Of a stretch of DNA of 35,440 nucleotides, positions 7,085 through 17,148 are shown piece by piece. The stretch comes from Aquabacterium sp. (lineage in GTDB: Bacteria; Pseudomonadota; Gammaproteobacteria; Burkholderiales; Burkholderiaceae_C): contig SCTQ01000073.1 of NCBI GenBank assembly GCA_004322345.1, forward strand, positions 1 to 35,440. The letters are read 5' to 3'. A program made the position numbers and the translations under genes. Under the pieces are notes generated by a model. The model was given only the letters and a program-made list of their open reading frames with translations. It searched no databases and was not told where the DNA came from. Every line of letters starts with the position of its first letter. The stretch's first letter is position 1.

Positions 7085-8380
7085 ATGTCAGCAACTGCTC
7101 CGTCCTCGTCCCGGACCATTGCCCCCGATCCCGCCCTCTGGCCCAGCCGTCACGGTGCGGACCTGGTCAAGGCCCGTCGCACGGCGCGCCCGCTGCGCAT
7201 GCTGATCCGTGGCGTGGACCCGGAACCCAGTCCGGACGAGTGGCATGCGCTGGGCGCGGCGCTGACCCGCGGCGACGCGATGGCCGACCGCCTGGCGCTG
7301 AGCATGCGCGGCGGGGGCATGCAGGCCGGCATGGCGCGCTTCGAGCAGGCGCTGGAGCGCGGCATCGCCAGCGTGCCCGATGCGTCGCCCGAGCTGCGCG
7401 ACTTCTTCGCGGCGGTGGAGGCCCGCCCGGCCTGGGTGGACGAGGCCCGCCTGGCCGCGGGCGCCCACGCCTGCCATGTCGCCGGCCGCCTGGGCATGCG
7501 CGTGCTGCGCGATGCCGCGCTGATGGCCGGCTACCAGGCCTCGGCCATCAACCGCACGCTGGTGCTGACCGGCGCGCTGGCCAAGGGCGCCCAGCGCCGC
7601 GTGGCCGAGACCACCAAGTGGTGGCTGGACGTCACCGCCAACGGCGGCCTGGCCCGCGACGGCGCCGGCTTCAAGAGCACGATGCGCGTGCGCCTGATCC
7701 ACGCCATGGTGCGCCAGCGCGTGCGCCGCATGCCGGAGTGGGACGCGGCCGAGCTCGGCGAGCCGGTCAACCAGGCCGACATGCTGGCCACCTACCTGGG
7801 CTTCAGCGTGATCTACCTCTTCGGCCAGCGCGTGATGGGGGTCAAGCTCAGCCAGCAGGAAGCCGAGGACGCGATGCACCTGTGGCGCTACATCGGCTGG
7901 CTGATGGGCGTGGAGGAAGGCCTGCTGGTCGACGACGAGATGGCCGGCCGCGTGCGCCTCTTCCACGTGCTGCTGAGCCAGGCACCGCCCGACGACAGCA
8001 GCAAGCAGCTCGGCCGCGCGCTGATGGACGAGCCGCTGACCCGCCACTACCCGCGCTGGCAGAAGCTCACCGGACGCTTCGAGCGCGCGCGCCACCTGAG
8101 CATCGTGCGCCTGTTCGTCGGCCGCGAGGGTATGCAGGACCTCGGCCTGCCCACGGGCACGCTGCCCTGGTATCCGGCGCTGTCGGTGCCCTGGGTCGGG
8201 CTGTGGCACCGCCTGGTCCGCCTGGCTCCCGGCGGGCGCGGCTGGCTGGCGCGCCGCGGGCGGCGCATGCAGGACACCTACCTGGCGATCCTGTTCGGCG
8301 CGGCCTCGCCCGAGCTGGCGCAGGTCGGGCATCCGGCGGCGCACGGCGCCGGGGGCACCCATGTGCGTCCGCTGAGCTGA
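7085..8380 (+). CDS. oxygenase MpaB family protein (DUF2236, Lcp/MpaB-type)
   Basis: A 431-residue protein of the MpaB/MpaB'/rubber-oxygenase catalytic-domain family (DUF2236). These are helical, heme-b-binding proteins, including latex-clearing protein and fungal MpaB. Recognisable parts are ALMAGYQASAINRTLVLTGAL (about 145–165), the KSTMRVRLIHAMVR helix with His206 as the likely heme-linked histidine, and HLWRYIGWLMGVEEGLL (265–281). No signal peptide is present, so it is probably cytosolic or membrane-associated, unlike secreted Lcp. Substrate cannot be assigned; oxidative cleavage of hydrophobic or unsaturated compounds is the family theme. It is alone on its strand, 9 bp from the convergent DUF3717–DUF1289 gene, with an operator-like repeat upstream. 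Confidence 0.85.
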   Translation: MSATAPSSSRTIAPDPALWPSRHGADLVKARRTARPLRMLIRGVDPEPSPDEWHALGAALTRGDAMADRLALSMRGGGMQAGMARFEQALERGIASVPDASPELRDFFAAVEARPAWVDEARLAAGAHACHVAGRLGMRVLRDAALMAGYQASAINRTLVLTGALAKGAQRRVAETTKWWLDVTANGGLARDGAGFKSTMRVRLIHAMVRQRVRRMPEWDAAELGEPVNQADMLATYLGFSVIYLFGQRVMGVKLSQQEAEDAMHLWRYIGWLMGVEEGLLVDDEMAGRVRLFHVLLSQAPPDDSSKQLGRALMDEPLTRHYPRWQKLTGRFERARHLSIVRLFVGREGMQDLGLPTGTLPWYPALSVPWVGLWHRLVRLAPGGRGWLARRGRRMQDTYLAILFGAASPELAQVGHPAAHGAGGTHVRPLS

Positions 8381-8389
8381 GCGCAGGCC

Positions 8390-8881
8390 TCAGGACTGGG
8401 GTTGCTGCTTGTCGGGGTCCGCCGCGGCGGCAGGTGCGCCGCCGGGTGCCTGCAGTGCACGCTCGGCATAGCGGTTGAAGCGCCAGGCCGTGCCTTCCAT
8501 CGTGATGCGGCGCCAGACCGCGCGCTTCTCGCCGGGGGTGTAGGCGGGCCAGTGCTGCACTTCCTCGTGCGTGCGGCCGCAGCCCTTGCATACGGCGTCA
8601 CCCTGGTTGGTGGAGCAGATCGCGATGCAGGGCGTGTCCGGCGTCATCGCATACCAGGCCAGCCAGGCCTCGCGTGCGGTGGTGGGCATGCTGTCCTCGT
8701 CGCACAGCATCTCGTGGTAGTACACCATCAGTGCGTAGACCTCGGCCAGCGCACGCACCTCGGCGCAGGCCGAGATGCCGTCGGGTGAGGGCGAGATGTC
8801 GCGCCACCAGTTGATGGCGGACTCGATGTCGGTGATGTGGATGCCGGCCATCGCGTCGTCTTGCTGGAGTGCGCCCGGCAT
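8390..8881 (-). CDS. DUF3717–DUF1289 two-domain protein
   Basis: A 163-residue protein with two domains of unknown function. Residues about 16–60 (ITDIESAINWWRD… then ALAEVYALMVYYHE) match DUF3717. Residues about 83–128 match DUF1289: TPCIAICS, then VCKGCGRTHEEV and a Trp-rich tail. The four cysteines (85, 89, 98, 101) form a CX3C…CX2C set that could bind zinc or an Fe–S cluster. The ATG at 8881 overlaps the trpS stop codon (TGATG), which suggests translational coupling. An internal ATG at 8851 (MAGIHIT) would also keep both domains. No function is known. The tail after residue ~147 is low-complexity Ala/Pro/Gln. Confidence 0.85.
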   Translation of the reverse strand: MPGALQQDDAMAGIHITDIESAINWWRDISPSPDGISACAEVRALAEVYALMVYYHEMLCDEDSMPTTAREAWLAWYAMTPDTPCIAICSTNQGDAVCKGCGRTHEEVQHWPAYTPGEKRAVWRRITMEGTAWRFNRYAERALQAPGGAPAAAADPDKQQPQS

Positions 8882-10188
8882 CAGGCTTGTTCGGCCGCCA
8901 GCAGCGCGGCCAGGGCGGCTTCCACCGCGGGGCGCTGCACGCCCTCGGCCAGCGTGACCGGCGCACCGGCCAGGGCCGCGGCGCCTTCGGTCTTCAGGCG
9001 CTTGACCCAGGCGCCGGCCTCGCGGCCTTCGGCGAAGCCCTGGCTTTGCAGCAGCAGGCTGCCGTCGGCGGCACTGAGCTTGAAGTAGAAGCGGTTGTCC
9101 GCTTCGCGGTACTGCTTGAAGACGGGCAGAGCGGTCCTGGCCTGCGCCTGCGCCGCCTGTTTCTGCGCAACGGCGGCGAAGGGCCGCAGGCCCACGGCCT
9201 GGCGCAGCTCCTTCAGGAAGGGCGCGGCCACGGCACGCGCCTTGGCCGCGCCGGCCTGCAGGATGGCCTCGATTTCGTCGGGGCGGGACATCAGTGCGGC
9301 GTAGCGCTCGCGCATGGGGCCGATATGCGCCTCGATGAGCTCCACCGTGCGCTGCTTGGCCTCGCCCCAGGCCAGTCCGCCGCGCAGGTCGGCGTGGAAG
9401 GACTGCCGCTGCGCCTCGGCCGCGAAAGCATCGTGGATGGTGACCAGGTGGGCGTTTTCCGGGTCCTTGGCCTCGCCCGGCAGCCTGGAGTCCGTGACGA
9501 TGCGCGCGACCGCCTCCTTCAGCGCCTTCGCGCCGCCCTCGAACAGCGGCACGGTGTTGTCGTAGCTCTTGGACATCTTGCGACCGTCCAGGCCGGGTAG
9601 GGTGGCCACGCTCTCCTCGATCTCCGCCTGCGGCAGCACGAAGAGGTCCTTGCCCTGTCCGAAGAGATGGTTGAAACGCTGCGCGACGTCACGCGCCATC
9701 TCGATGTGCTGCACCTGGTCGCGGCCCACGGGCACGCGCCGGGCGTTGAACAGCAGGATGTCGGCGGCCATCAGGATCGGGTAGCTGAACAGGCCCATCG
9801 TGACGCCGGCGTCGGTCTCCTCGCCAGCGGCTTCGTTGGCGTCGGCGGCGGCCTTGTAGGCATGGGCGCGGTTCATCTGGCCCTTGGCGGTGACGCAGGT
9901 CAGCAGCCAGCACAGCTCGGTGGTCTCGGGGATGTCGCTCTGCCGGTAAAAGGTGACGCGCTGCGTATCCAGGCCCGCGGCCAGCCAGGTGGCGGCGATC
10001 TCCAGCCGCGAGCGCTCGATGCGCGCCGGGTCGTCGCACTTGATCAGCGCGTGGTAGTCGGCCAGGAAGAAAAAGCTCTCCACGCCGGCCCCGCGGCTGG
10101 CGGCGATGGCCGGCCGGATCGCACCGACGTAGTTGCCCAGGTGGGGCGTGCCGGTGGTCGTGATGCCGGTGAGGACTCTTGCGGTCAT
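8881..10188 (-). CDS. trpS: tryptophanyl-tRNA synthetase with extra C-terminal domain
   Basis: Tryptophan–tRNA ligase, 435 aa, charges tRNA-Trp. The class I motifs are TGTPHLGN (12–19, HIGH equivalent) and KMSKS (204–208); GRDQVQHIEMARD (155–167) is the tryptophan-binding region. The catalytic and anticodon domains end by about residue 335, the family's usual length. The protein continues for ~100 residues. After an Ala/Gln-rich linker it has a domain from about 356 containing NRFYFKLSAADG, LLLQSQGF and a helix. This resembles the YegP/DUF1508 fold pattern (F-x-F-x-L-x-A-x-x-G … L-x-S-x-G-F). The TGATG junction couples it to the downstream DUF3717–DUF1289 gene. A TACAAT -10 candidate lies upstream. 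Confidence 0.96.
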   Translation of the reverse strand: MTARVLTGITTTGTPHLGNYVGAIRPAIAASRGAGVESFFFLADYHALIKCDDPARIERSRLEIAATWLAAGLDTQRVTFYRQSDIPETTELCWLLTCVTAKGQMNRAHAYKAAADANEAAGEETDAGVTMGLFSYPILMAADILLFNARRVPVGRDQVQHIEMARDVAQRFNHLFGQGKDLFVLPQAEIEESVATLPGLDGRKMSKSYDNTVPLFEGGAKALKEAVARIVTDSRLPGEAKDPENAHLVTIHDAFAAEAQRQSFHADLRGGLAWGEAKQRTVELIEAHIGPMRERYAALMSRPDEIEAILQAGAAKARAVAAPFLKELRQAVGLRPFAAVAQKQAAQAQARTALPVFKQYREADNRFYFKLSAADGSLLLQSQGFAEGREAGAWVKRLKTEGAAALAGAPVTLAEGVQRPAVEAALAALLAAEQA

Positions 10189-10231
10189 GGCGGATGACGA
10201 AATCTGTGTAGGCGGGAAGCGCGAGCGCGCG

Positions 10232-10239
10232 ATTGTAGG
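10232..10239 (-). promoter_or_regulatory. candidate -10 region (CCTACAAT) for trpS
   Basis: On the minus strand CCTACAAT lies 44 bp upstream of the trpS start. The same octamer occurs 47–48 bp before the lipoprotein gene (3314–3321) and the desaturase gene (12421–12428), so it is probably the local sigma-70 -10 box. No consensus -35 was found. Confidence 0.5.
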
Positions 10240-10303
10240 AGGCCGGTTCCATCCCACTGGCGTCGAGGATGGCGCCCCAAAAGGTACGTGCTTTTGATGT
10301 TGC

Positions 10304-10321
10304 AGCGCACTAGACTGCGCT
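10304..10321 (+). promoter_or_regulatory. inverted repeat and -10-like hexamer abutting purN start
   Basis: AGCGCA and TGCGCT (10304–10309 / 10316–10321) form a perfect 6-bp dyad ending one base before the purN ATG. Overlapping it is TAGACT at 10311–10316, six bases before the ATG, with no Shine-Dalgarno. This fits either a leaderless promoter arrangement or a hairpin at the start codon; the two readings are alternatives. Confidence 0.35.
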
Positions 10322-10322
10322 C

Positions 10323-10967
10323 ATGAAAAAGATCGTGATCCTGATTTCCGGACGGGGCTCCAACATGGAGGCCATCGTCCAGGCCTGCACCAACCAGGGT
10401 TGGGCGGCCAGGGTCGCTGCAGTCATCAGCAACGAACCCGATGCGCCCGGCCTGGCCTACGCGACCAAGCTGGGCATTGCCACCGGCGTCGTGGCCCATC
10501 AGGACTACGGCACGCGTGAAGCCTTCGACGACGAACTGGCCCGCACCATCGATGGTTTCGGCCCCGATGTCGTGGCCCTGGCGGGTTTCATGCGCGTGCT
10601 GACCCCGGGCTTCGTGCGCCACTACGCCGGCCGCCTGGTCAATGTGCATCCCTCGCTGCTGCCGGCCTTTCCGGGCCTGCACACGCATCGCCGTGCGCTG
10701 GATGCCGGCACCAAGATCACCGGCGCCACCGTGCACCTGGTGACCGACCAGCTGGACCACGGCCCCATCCTGATCCAGGCGGCCGTACCGGTGCAGCCGA
10801 ACGACACCGAAGAGACGCTGTCCAAGCGCGTGCTCGACAAGGAGCACCAGATCTACCCGCAGGCCGTGCGCTGGATGATCGAAGGCACGTTGCGCATACA
10901 GGGCAACCAGGTCGTGCAGACCGAAGGCGAGCCGCAATTGCTGGTCGAAGCACGGGTCGCCGTCTGA
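10323..10967 (+). CDS. purN: phosphoribosylglycinamide formyltransferase (GAR Tfase 1)
   Basis: PurN, 214 aa, transfers a formyl group from 10-formyl-tetrahydrofolate to GAR in step 3 of purine synthesis. The phosphate-binding loop SGRGSNMEA is at 9–17. Catalytic residues line up with the E. coli enzyme: Asn107 and His109 in NVHPSLLPAFPG and Asp145 in TDQLDHGPI. Length is standard for bacterial PurN. It is followed 42 bp later by an rsmB-family gene on the same strand, so an operon is possible. A perfect palindrome separates the two. No Shine-Dalgarno precedes the start; see the -10-like hexamer immediately upstream. Confidence 0.96.
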   Translation: MKKIVILISGRGSNMEAIVQACTNQGWAARVAAVISNEPDAPGLAYATKLGIATGVVAHQDYGTREAFDDELARTIDGFGPDVVALAGFMRVLTPGFVRHYAGRLVNVHPSLLPAFPGLHTHRRALDAGTKITGATVHLVTDQLDHGPILIQAAVPVQPNDTEETLSKRVLDKEHQIYPQAVRWMIEGTLRIQGNQVVQTEGEPQLLVEARVAV

Positions 10968-10981
10968 GCCTGGACCCGATG

Positions 10982-10999
10982 TCCCAGGGCCCCCTGGGA
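10982..10999. repeat. perfect palindrome between purN and the rsmB-like gene
   Basis: TCCCAGGG-CC-CCCTGGGA is an 18-nt dyad in the 42-bp gap. It is followed directly by ATAAT, giving GATAAT at 10998–11003, six bases before the ATG at 11010. It may be an attenuator/terminator hairpin for purN without a T run, or an operator over a promoter for the next gene. Confidence 0.5.
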
Positions 11000-11009
11000 T
11001 AATCCGTCG

Positions 11010-12281
11010 ATGCATCCGAAAGCCCTGCTGGACCTGGCCACCGAACTGTTGCGTCAGGTCCTGAAATTCGATTCCCCTGCCGACGCGGTCGTCTCCAGCT
11101 TCTTCCGTCAACATAAGGCCCTGGGCTCGCGCGAGCGCCACACCCTGGCCGAGACCACCTATGCCGTGCTGCGCCGGCGCCTGCTGTGGCAGCACCTGGC
11201 GCAAAGCGGCAGCGGTCCGCTGGAGCGGCGCCTGGCCATCCTGGCCTGGCAGGGCAGCGATTCCTTCCTGCGTGCGGCGCTGACGCCGGCCGAAGCCGAA
11301 TGGCTGGAGTCCTCGCGCAAGATCGACTTCGCCACGCTGCCCGAGCCGCAGCGCCACAACCTGCCGCCCTGGCTGGCCGAGAAGCTGCACGAGCGGCTGG
11401 ACGTGGAAGGCGACGAGTCTGCTTTCTGGCAACTGGTCGACGGCCTGTCCCAGCCCGCACCGCTGGACCTGCGCGTCAATGCGCTCAAGGGCAGCCGCGA
11501 GCAGGCCATGGCCTCGCTGCGCGCGGCCGGCTTCGAGGCCGCGCCCACGCCGCTGTCACCCTGGGGACTGCGGCTGGAGGGCAAGCCCGCGATCAACAAG
11601 CTGGAGGCTTTCACCAGTGGCCTGGTCGAGGTGCAGGACGAAGGCAGCCAGTTGCTGGCCCTGCTGACGGAGGCCAAGCGAGGCGAGATGGTGGTGGACT
11701 TCTGCGCCGGCGCCGGTGGCAAGACCCTGGCCCTGGGCGCGATGATGCGCAACACCGGGCGGCTGTATGCCTTCGACGTTTCCGGTCACCGGCTGGATGC
11801 GCTGAAGCCGCGGCTGGCGCGCAGCGGCCTGTCCAACCTCTATCCGATCCAGATCGCCCACGAGCGCGACGACCGCATCAAGCGCCTGTACGGCAAGATC
11901 GACCGGGTGCTGGTCGACGCGCCTTGCTCCGGCCTGGGCACCCTGCGCCGCAACCCGGACCTGAAATGGCGCCAGTCGCCCAAGGCCGTGGCCGAGCTGC
12001 AGGACAAGCAGCAGGCCATCCTGGCCAGTGCCGCGAGGCTGCTCAAGCCGGGCGGACGGCTGGTCTACGCCACGTGCAGCCTGCTGGCCGAGGAAAACGA
12101 GAACGCGGCCGCAGCATTTTCCGAGGGCCAACGGGAATTCAGGCCCCTGCCGGTGGCCGGAATATTGGAGAAGGCCGGCGTGGAAAATGCGCAGGCCCTC
12201 GTGCAAGGTGACCATCTGCAGCTGTGGCCGCACCGTGACCGCACCGACGGATTCTTCGCCGCCGTCTGGGAACGCAGCTGA
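11010..12281 (+). CDS. RsmB/NOP-family RNA (cytosine-C5) methyltransferase
   Basis: A 423-residue SAM-dependent m5C RNA methyltransferase. The N-terminal ~140 residues are helical (NusB-like region in RsmB relatives). The catalytic domain has motif I FCAGAGGKTL (231–240), motif IV DAPCSGLG with Cys306 and motif VI ATCSLL with the nucleophile-type Cys356, then the basic/aromatic end LWPHRDRTDGFFAAVW. Both cysteines of the family mechanism are present. Bacterial RsmB methylates C967 of 16S rRNA; whether this is RsmB or a paralogue of the same family cannot be settled without alignment. It has no Shine-Dalgarno and may share a transcript with purN. Confidence 0.88.
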   Translation: MHPKALLDLATELLRQVLKFDSPADAVVSSFFRQHKALGSRERHTLAETTYAVLRRRLLWQHLAQSGSGPLERRLAILAWQGSDSFLRAALTPAEAEWLESSRKIDFATLPEPQRHNLPPWLAEKLHERLDVEGDESAFWQLVDGLSQPAPLDLRVNALKGSREQAMASLRAAGFEAAPTPLSPWGLRLEGKPAINKLEAFTSGLVEVQDEGSQLLALLTEAKRGEMVVDFCAGAGGKTLALGAMMRNTGRLYAFDVSGHRLDALKPRLARSGLSNLYPIQIAHERDDRIKRLYGKIDRVLVDAPCSGLGTLRRNPDLKWRQSPKAVAELQDKQQAILASAARLLKPGGRLVYATCSLLAEENENAAAAFSEGQREFRPLPVAGILEKAGVENAQALVQGDHLQLWPHRDRTDGFFAAVWERS

Positions 12282-12373
12282 CATCCAGGGGTCCAACTCC
12301 AGCGGGCGGTGCAGCAATCCAAACCCCCGCCGCCCCTGGGGTCCGCTGCAAGCATTTGCAAGTGCCTTGATCT

Positions 12374-12388
12374 CGGCCAAATAGGCCG
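12374..12388. promoter_or_regulatory. CGGCC–N5–GGCCG dyad upstream of desaturase
   Basis: A 5-bp inverted repeat CGGCC-AAATA-GGCCG lies about 35 bp upstream of the candidate -10 box at 12421–12428, near where a -35 would be expected. Close by are TGCAA…TTGCA (about 12347–12361) and GCACGTGC (12411–12418). Any could be an operator for a fatty-acid regulator; none matches a site I know. Confidence 0.25.
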
Positions 12389-12420
12389 CACTGTTCGCGG
12401 CACCTGGTTTGCACGTGCCA

Positions 12421-12428
12421 CCTACAAT
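12421..12428 (+). promoter_or_regulatory. candidate -10 region (CCTACAAT) for desaturase
   Basis: The octamer CCTACAAT ends 48 bp before the desaturase ATG at 12476, the same spacing as at trpS and the lipoprotein gene. A T-rich stretch (CTTTTTTCC) follows in the leader. Confidence 0.5.
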
Positions 12429-12475
12429 CCCGCCACTTTTTTCCGTGTGTCCTGTTTGAAAAGGATATTTCGAGC

Positions 12476-13711
12476 ATGTCCGAATCCCTGCCTCTGTGGC
12501 AAACCGTCTCCGACGGCTTGGTGAGCTGGCTGGCCAATGGCCTGGCCGGCGCGAGCTGGTGGGAGATCGTCCTCTACACCCTGGTGGCGACCCACATCAC
12601 CATCGCCGGCGTGACGATCTACCTGCACCGCTCCCAGGCCCACCGCGCGCTGGACCTGCATCCGGTGGTGGCCCATTTCTTCCGCTTCTGGCTGTGGGTG
12701 TCCACCGGCATGGTGACCCGGGAATGGGTTTCCATTCACCGCAAGCACCACGCCAAGTGCGAGACCGAGGAAGACCCGCACAGCCCGCAGACCCGCGGCA
12801 TCCGCACCGTGCTGTCGCGCGGCGCCGAGCTGTACCGCGCCGAGGCTGCCAACGCCGACACCATCGCCCGCTACAGCCACGGCACCCCGAACGACTGGGT
12901 CGAGCGCAACGTCTACAGCCGCTTCGGCTGGCAGGGCGTGGGCCTGATGCTGATCGCCGACGTGCTGCTGTTCGGCGCCATCGGCCTGACCGTGTGGGCC
13001 GTGCAGATGCTGTGGATCCCGATCAACGCGGCCGGCATCATCAACGGCATCGGCCACTACTGGGGCTACCGCAACTTCGAGGCCCCGGACGCCAGCACCA
13101 ACGTCTCGCCGATCGGCATCATCATCGGCGGCGAGGAGCTGCACAACAACCACCATACCTACCCCACCTCGGCCAAGTTCTCGATCAAGCCTTACGAGTT
13201 CGACATCGGCTGGGTCTACATCCGCACGCTGGCAGCGCTCAGGCTGGCCACCGTGCGCAAGACCGCACCGCGCCTGGCGCTGGGCGCCATCAAGCCGGTG
13301 GCCGACGAGAAGACGCTGGAGGCCATCATCGCCAACCGCTACGAGCTGATGGCCGGCTTCGCGCGTGAGCTCAAGCGCGCCGCCTCGGCCGAGCTCGGCC
13401 GCCTGAAGGACGCGGGCCAGCAGCACTCGGCCCAGTCGGTGAACCTGCAGCGCGTCAAGCGCTGGCTGCACCGCGACGCCGACAAGGTGCCGCAGGCCAT
13501 GGTCAGCGGCATCGAGCAGACCCGCGCCGACCATCCGGTGCTCGACAAGCTGCTGACGATGCGCGAGGAACTGCGCCAGCTGTGGACGCGCTCCGGCGTC
13601 TCCGCCGAGCAGCTCGTCGTCGAACTGCAGGCCTGGTGCCACAAGGCCGAGGAAAGCGGCATCGCCGCGCTGCAGGAGTTCTCGCGCAAGCTGCGCGCAG
13701 CCCACGCCTGA
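12476..13711 (+). CDS. acyl-CoA/acyl-lipid delta-9-type fatty acid desaturase
   Basis: A 411-residue integral-membrane di-iron desaturase that introduces a double bond in fatty acyl chains. The three histidine clusters are HRSQAH (51–56), HRKHH (88–92) and HNNHH (223–227), the arrangement of the stearoyl-CoA desaturase/DesC group. Hydrophobic segments flank them (about 28–48, 63–80, 155–192). The desaturase domain ends near residue 245. Some 165 further residues follow, mainly charged helix, ending WCHKAEESGIAALQEFSRKL. This tail is not part of the catalytic fold. AAAAGGA lies 8–14 nt before the ATG. The role in adjusting membrane fluidity is family knowledge. The gene is alone, with its own candidate promoter. 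Confidence 0.92.
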   Translation: MSESLPLWQTVSDGLVSWLANGLAGASWWEIVLYTLVATHITIAGVTIYLHRSQAHRALDLHPVVAHFFRFWLWVSTGMVTREWVSIHRKHHAKCETEEDPHSPQTRGIRTVLSRGAELYRAEAANADTIARYSHGTPNDWVERNVYSRFGWQGVGLMLIADVLLFGAIGLTVWAVQMLWIPINAAGIINGIGHYWGYRNFEAPDASTNVSPIGIIIGGEELHNNHHTYPTSAKFSIKPYEFDIGWVYIRTLAALRLATVRKTAPRLALGAIKPVADEKTLEAIIANRYELMAGFARELKRAASAELGRLKDAGQQHSAQSVNLQRVKRWLHRDADKVPQAMVSGIEQTRADHPVLDKLLTMREELRQLWTRSGVSAEQLVVELQAWCHKAEESGIAALQEFSRKLRAAHA

Positions 13712-13735
13712 CCACGCAGCATCCGCTTGCCGACG

Positions 13736-13758
13736 ACGCCCCGCCCCGTGCGGGGCGT
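13736..13758 (+). terminator. intrinsic terminator after desaturase
   Basis: ACGCCCCG / CGGGGCGT form an 8-bp stem around a 7-nt loop, followed by GTTCGCTTTT, 25 bp after the desaturase stop. The T run is short and interrupted, so strength is moderate. Confidence 0.65.
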
Positions 13759-13881
13759 TCGCTTTTGGGGAACCCGCGGGGCTTGCCGCCACTCCCAAGG
13801 CTCTTGCCTGTGCCGGCCCCGGGGCCGACGCATACTCTGCGCCGCGCCGGAATCGGCGGCGCGCCAACATACACACCGCTC

Positions 13882-16707
<2,826 letters not shown>

Positions 16708-16735
16708 GAAGCAGGGGCGAAGCCGCCCTTGCGGA

Positions 16736-16779
16736 AACGAAGAAGGCCGCCCGGAGCGATCCGGGCGGCCCTCTTCGTT
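16736..16779. terminator. bidirectional terminator between M16 peptidase and H-NS-like gene
   Basis: A long hairpin: inner stem GGCCGCCCGG / CCGGGCGGCC (16745–16754 / 16761–16770) with loop AGCGAT, and outer stem AACGAAGA / TCTTCGTT separated by one mismatch. The arms are A-rich on one side and T-rich on the other, so it can end transcripts from both convergent genes. Confidence 0.88.
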
Positions 16780-16809
16780 CCTGCCTGCGCCGTGTGCGGG
16801 CGGGCCCGC

Positions 16810-17148
16810 TCAGATGGCGAAATCTTCCAGTTTCTTGCCGGAGGCCAGCGCGGCCTGCACCCACTTGGGCTGCAGGCCGCGGCCGGTCCAGGTCTCGCCG
16901 CTGGCGGGGTTGCGGTACTTCGGCGGGACCTTGCGCCCGGCCTGGCTGGACTTGCCGCCGGCCTTGGTGCCGATGACCTTGCCGCCGAGGTCGGCCACGC
17001 TCAGGTCGTGTTCGGTCATCAGCGATTTGATTTGTGCGATGACGCTGGCGCGTTCGGCACGGCGGGCATCGAGCAATTGTTTTTCGAGATCGGCCTGCTG
17101 CTTTTCCAGTGCTGCTTTCTGAGCGAGCAGATTCTGATAGGAGCTCAT
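16810..17148 (-). CDS. H-NS-like nucleoid protein (Bv3F/BpH3 type)
   Basis: A 112-residue member of the H-NS histone family, short beta-proteobacterial form. Residues 5–45 form a heptad-rich coiled coil (QNLLAQKAALEKQQADLEKQ) for oligomerisation. A linker rich in Gly/Lys follows (55–72), then the DNA-binding module KYRNPASGETWTGRGLQPKW (77–96), the conserved H-NS core with its Gly-Arg-Gly hook. It would bind AT-rich DNA and silence genes; in a ~70% GC genome such targets are few and often horizontally acquired. AGGA lies 8 nt before the start. It has a long leader region upstream (17149–17452), and it ends against a strong terminator. Confidence 0.93.
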   Translation of the reverse strand: MSSYQNLLAQKAALEKQQADLEKQLLDARRAERASVIAQIKSLMTEHDLSVADLGGKVIGTKAGGKSSQAGRKVPPKYRNPASGETWTGRGLQPKWVQAALASGKKLEDFAI

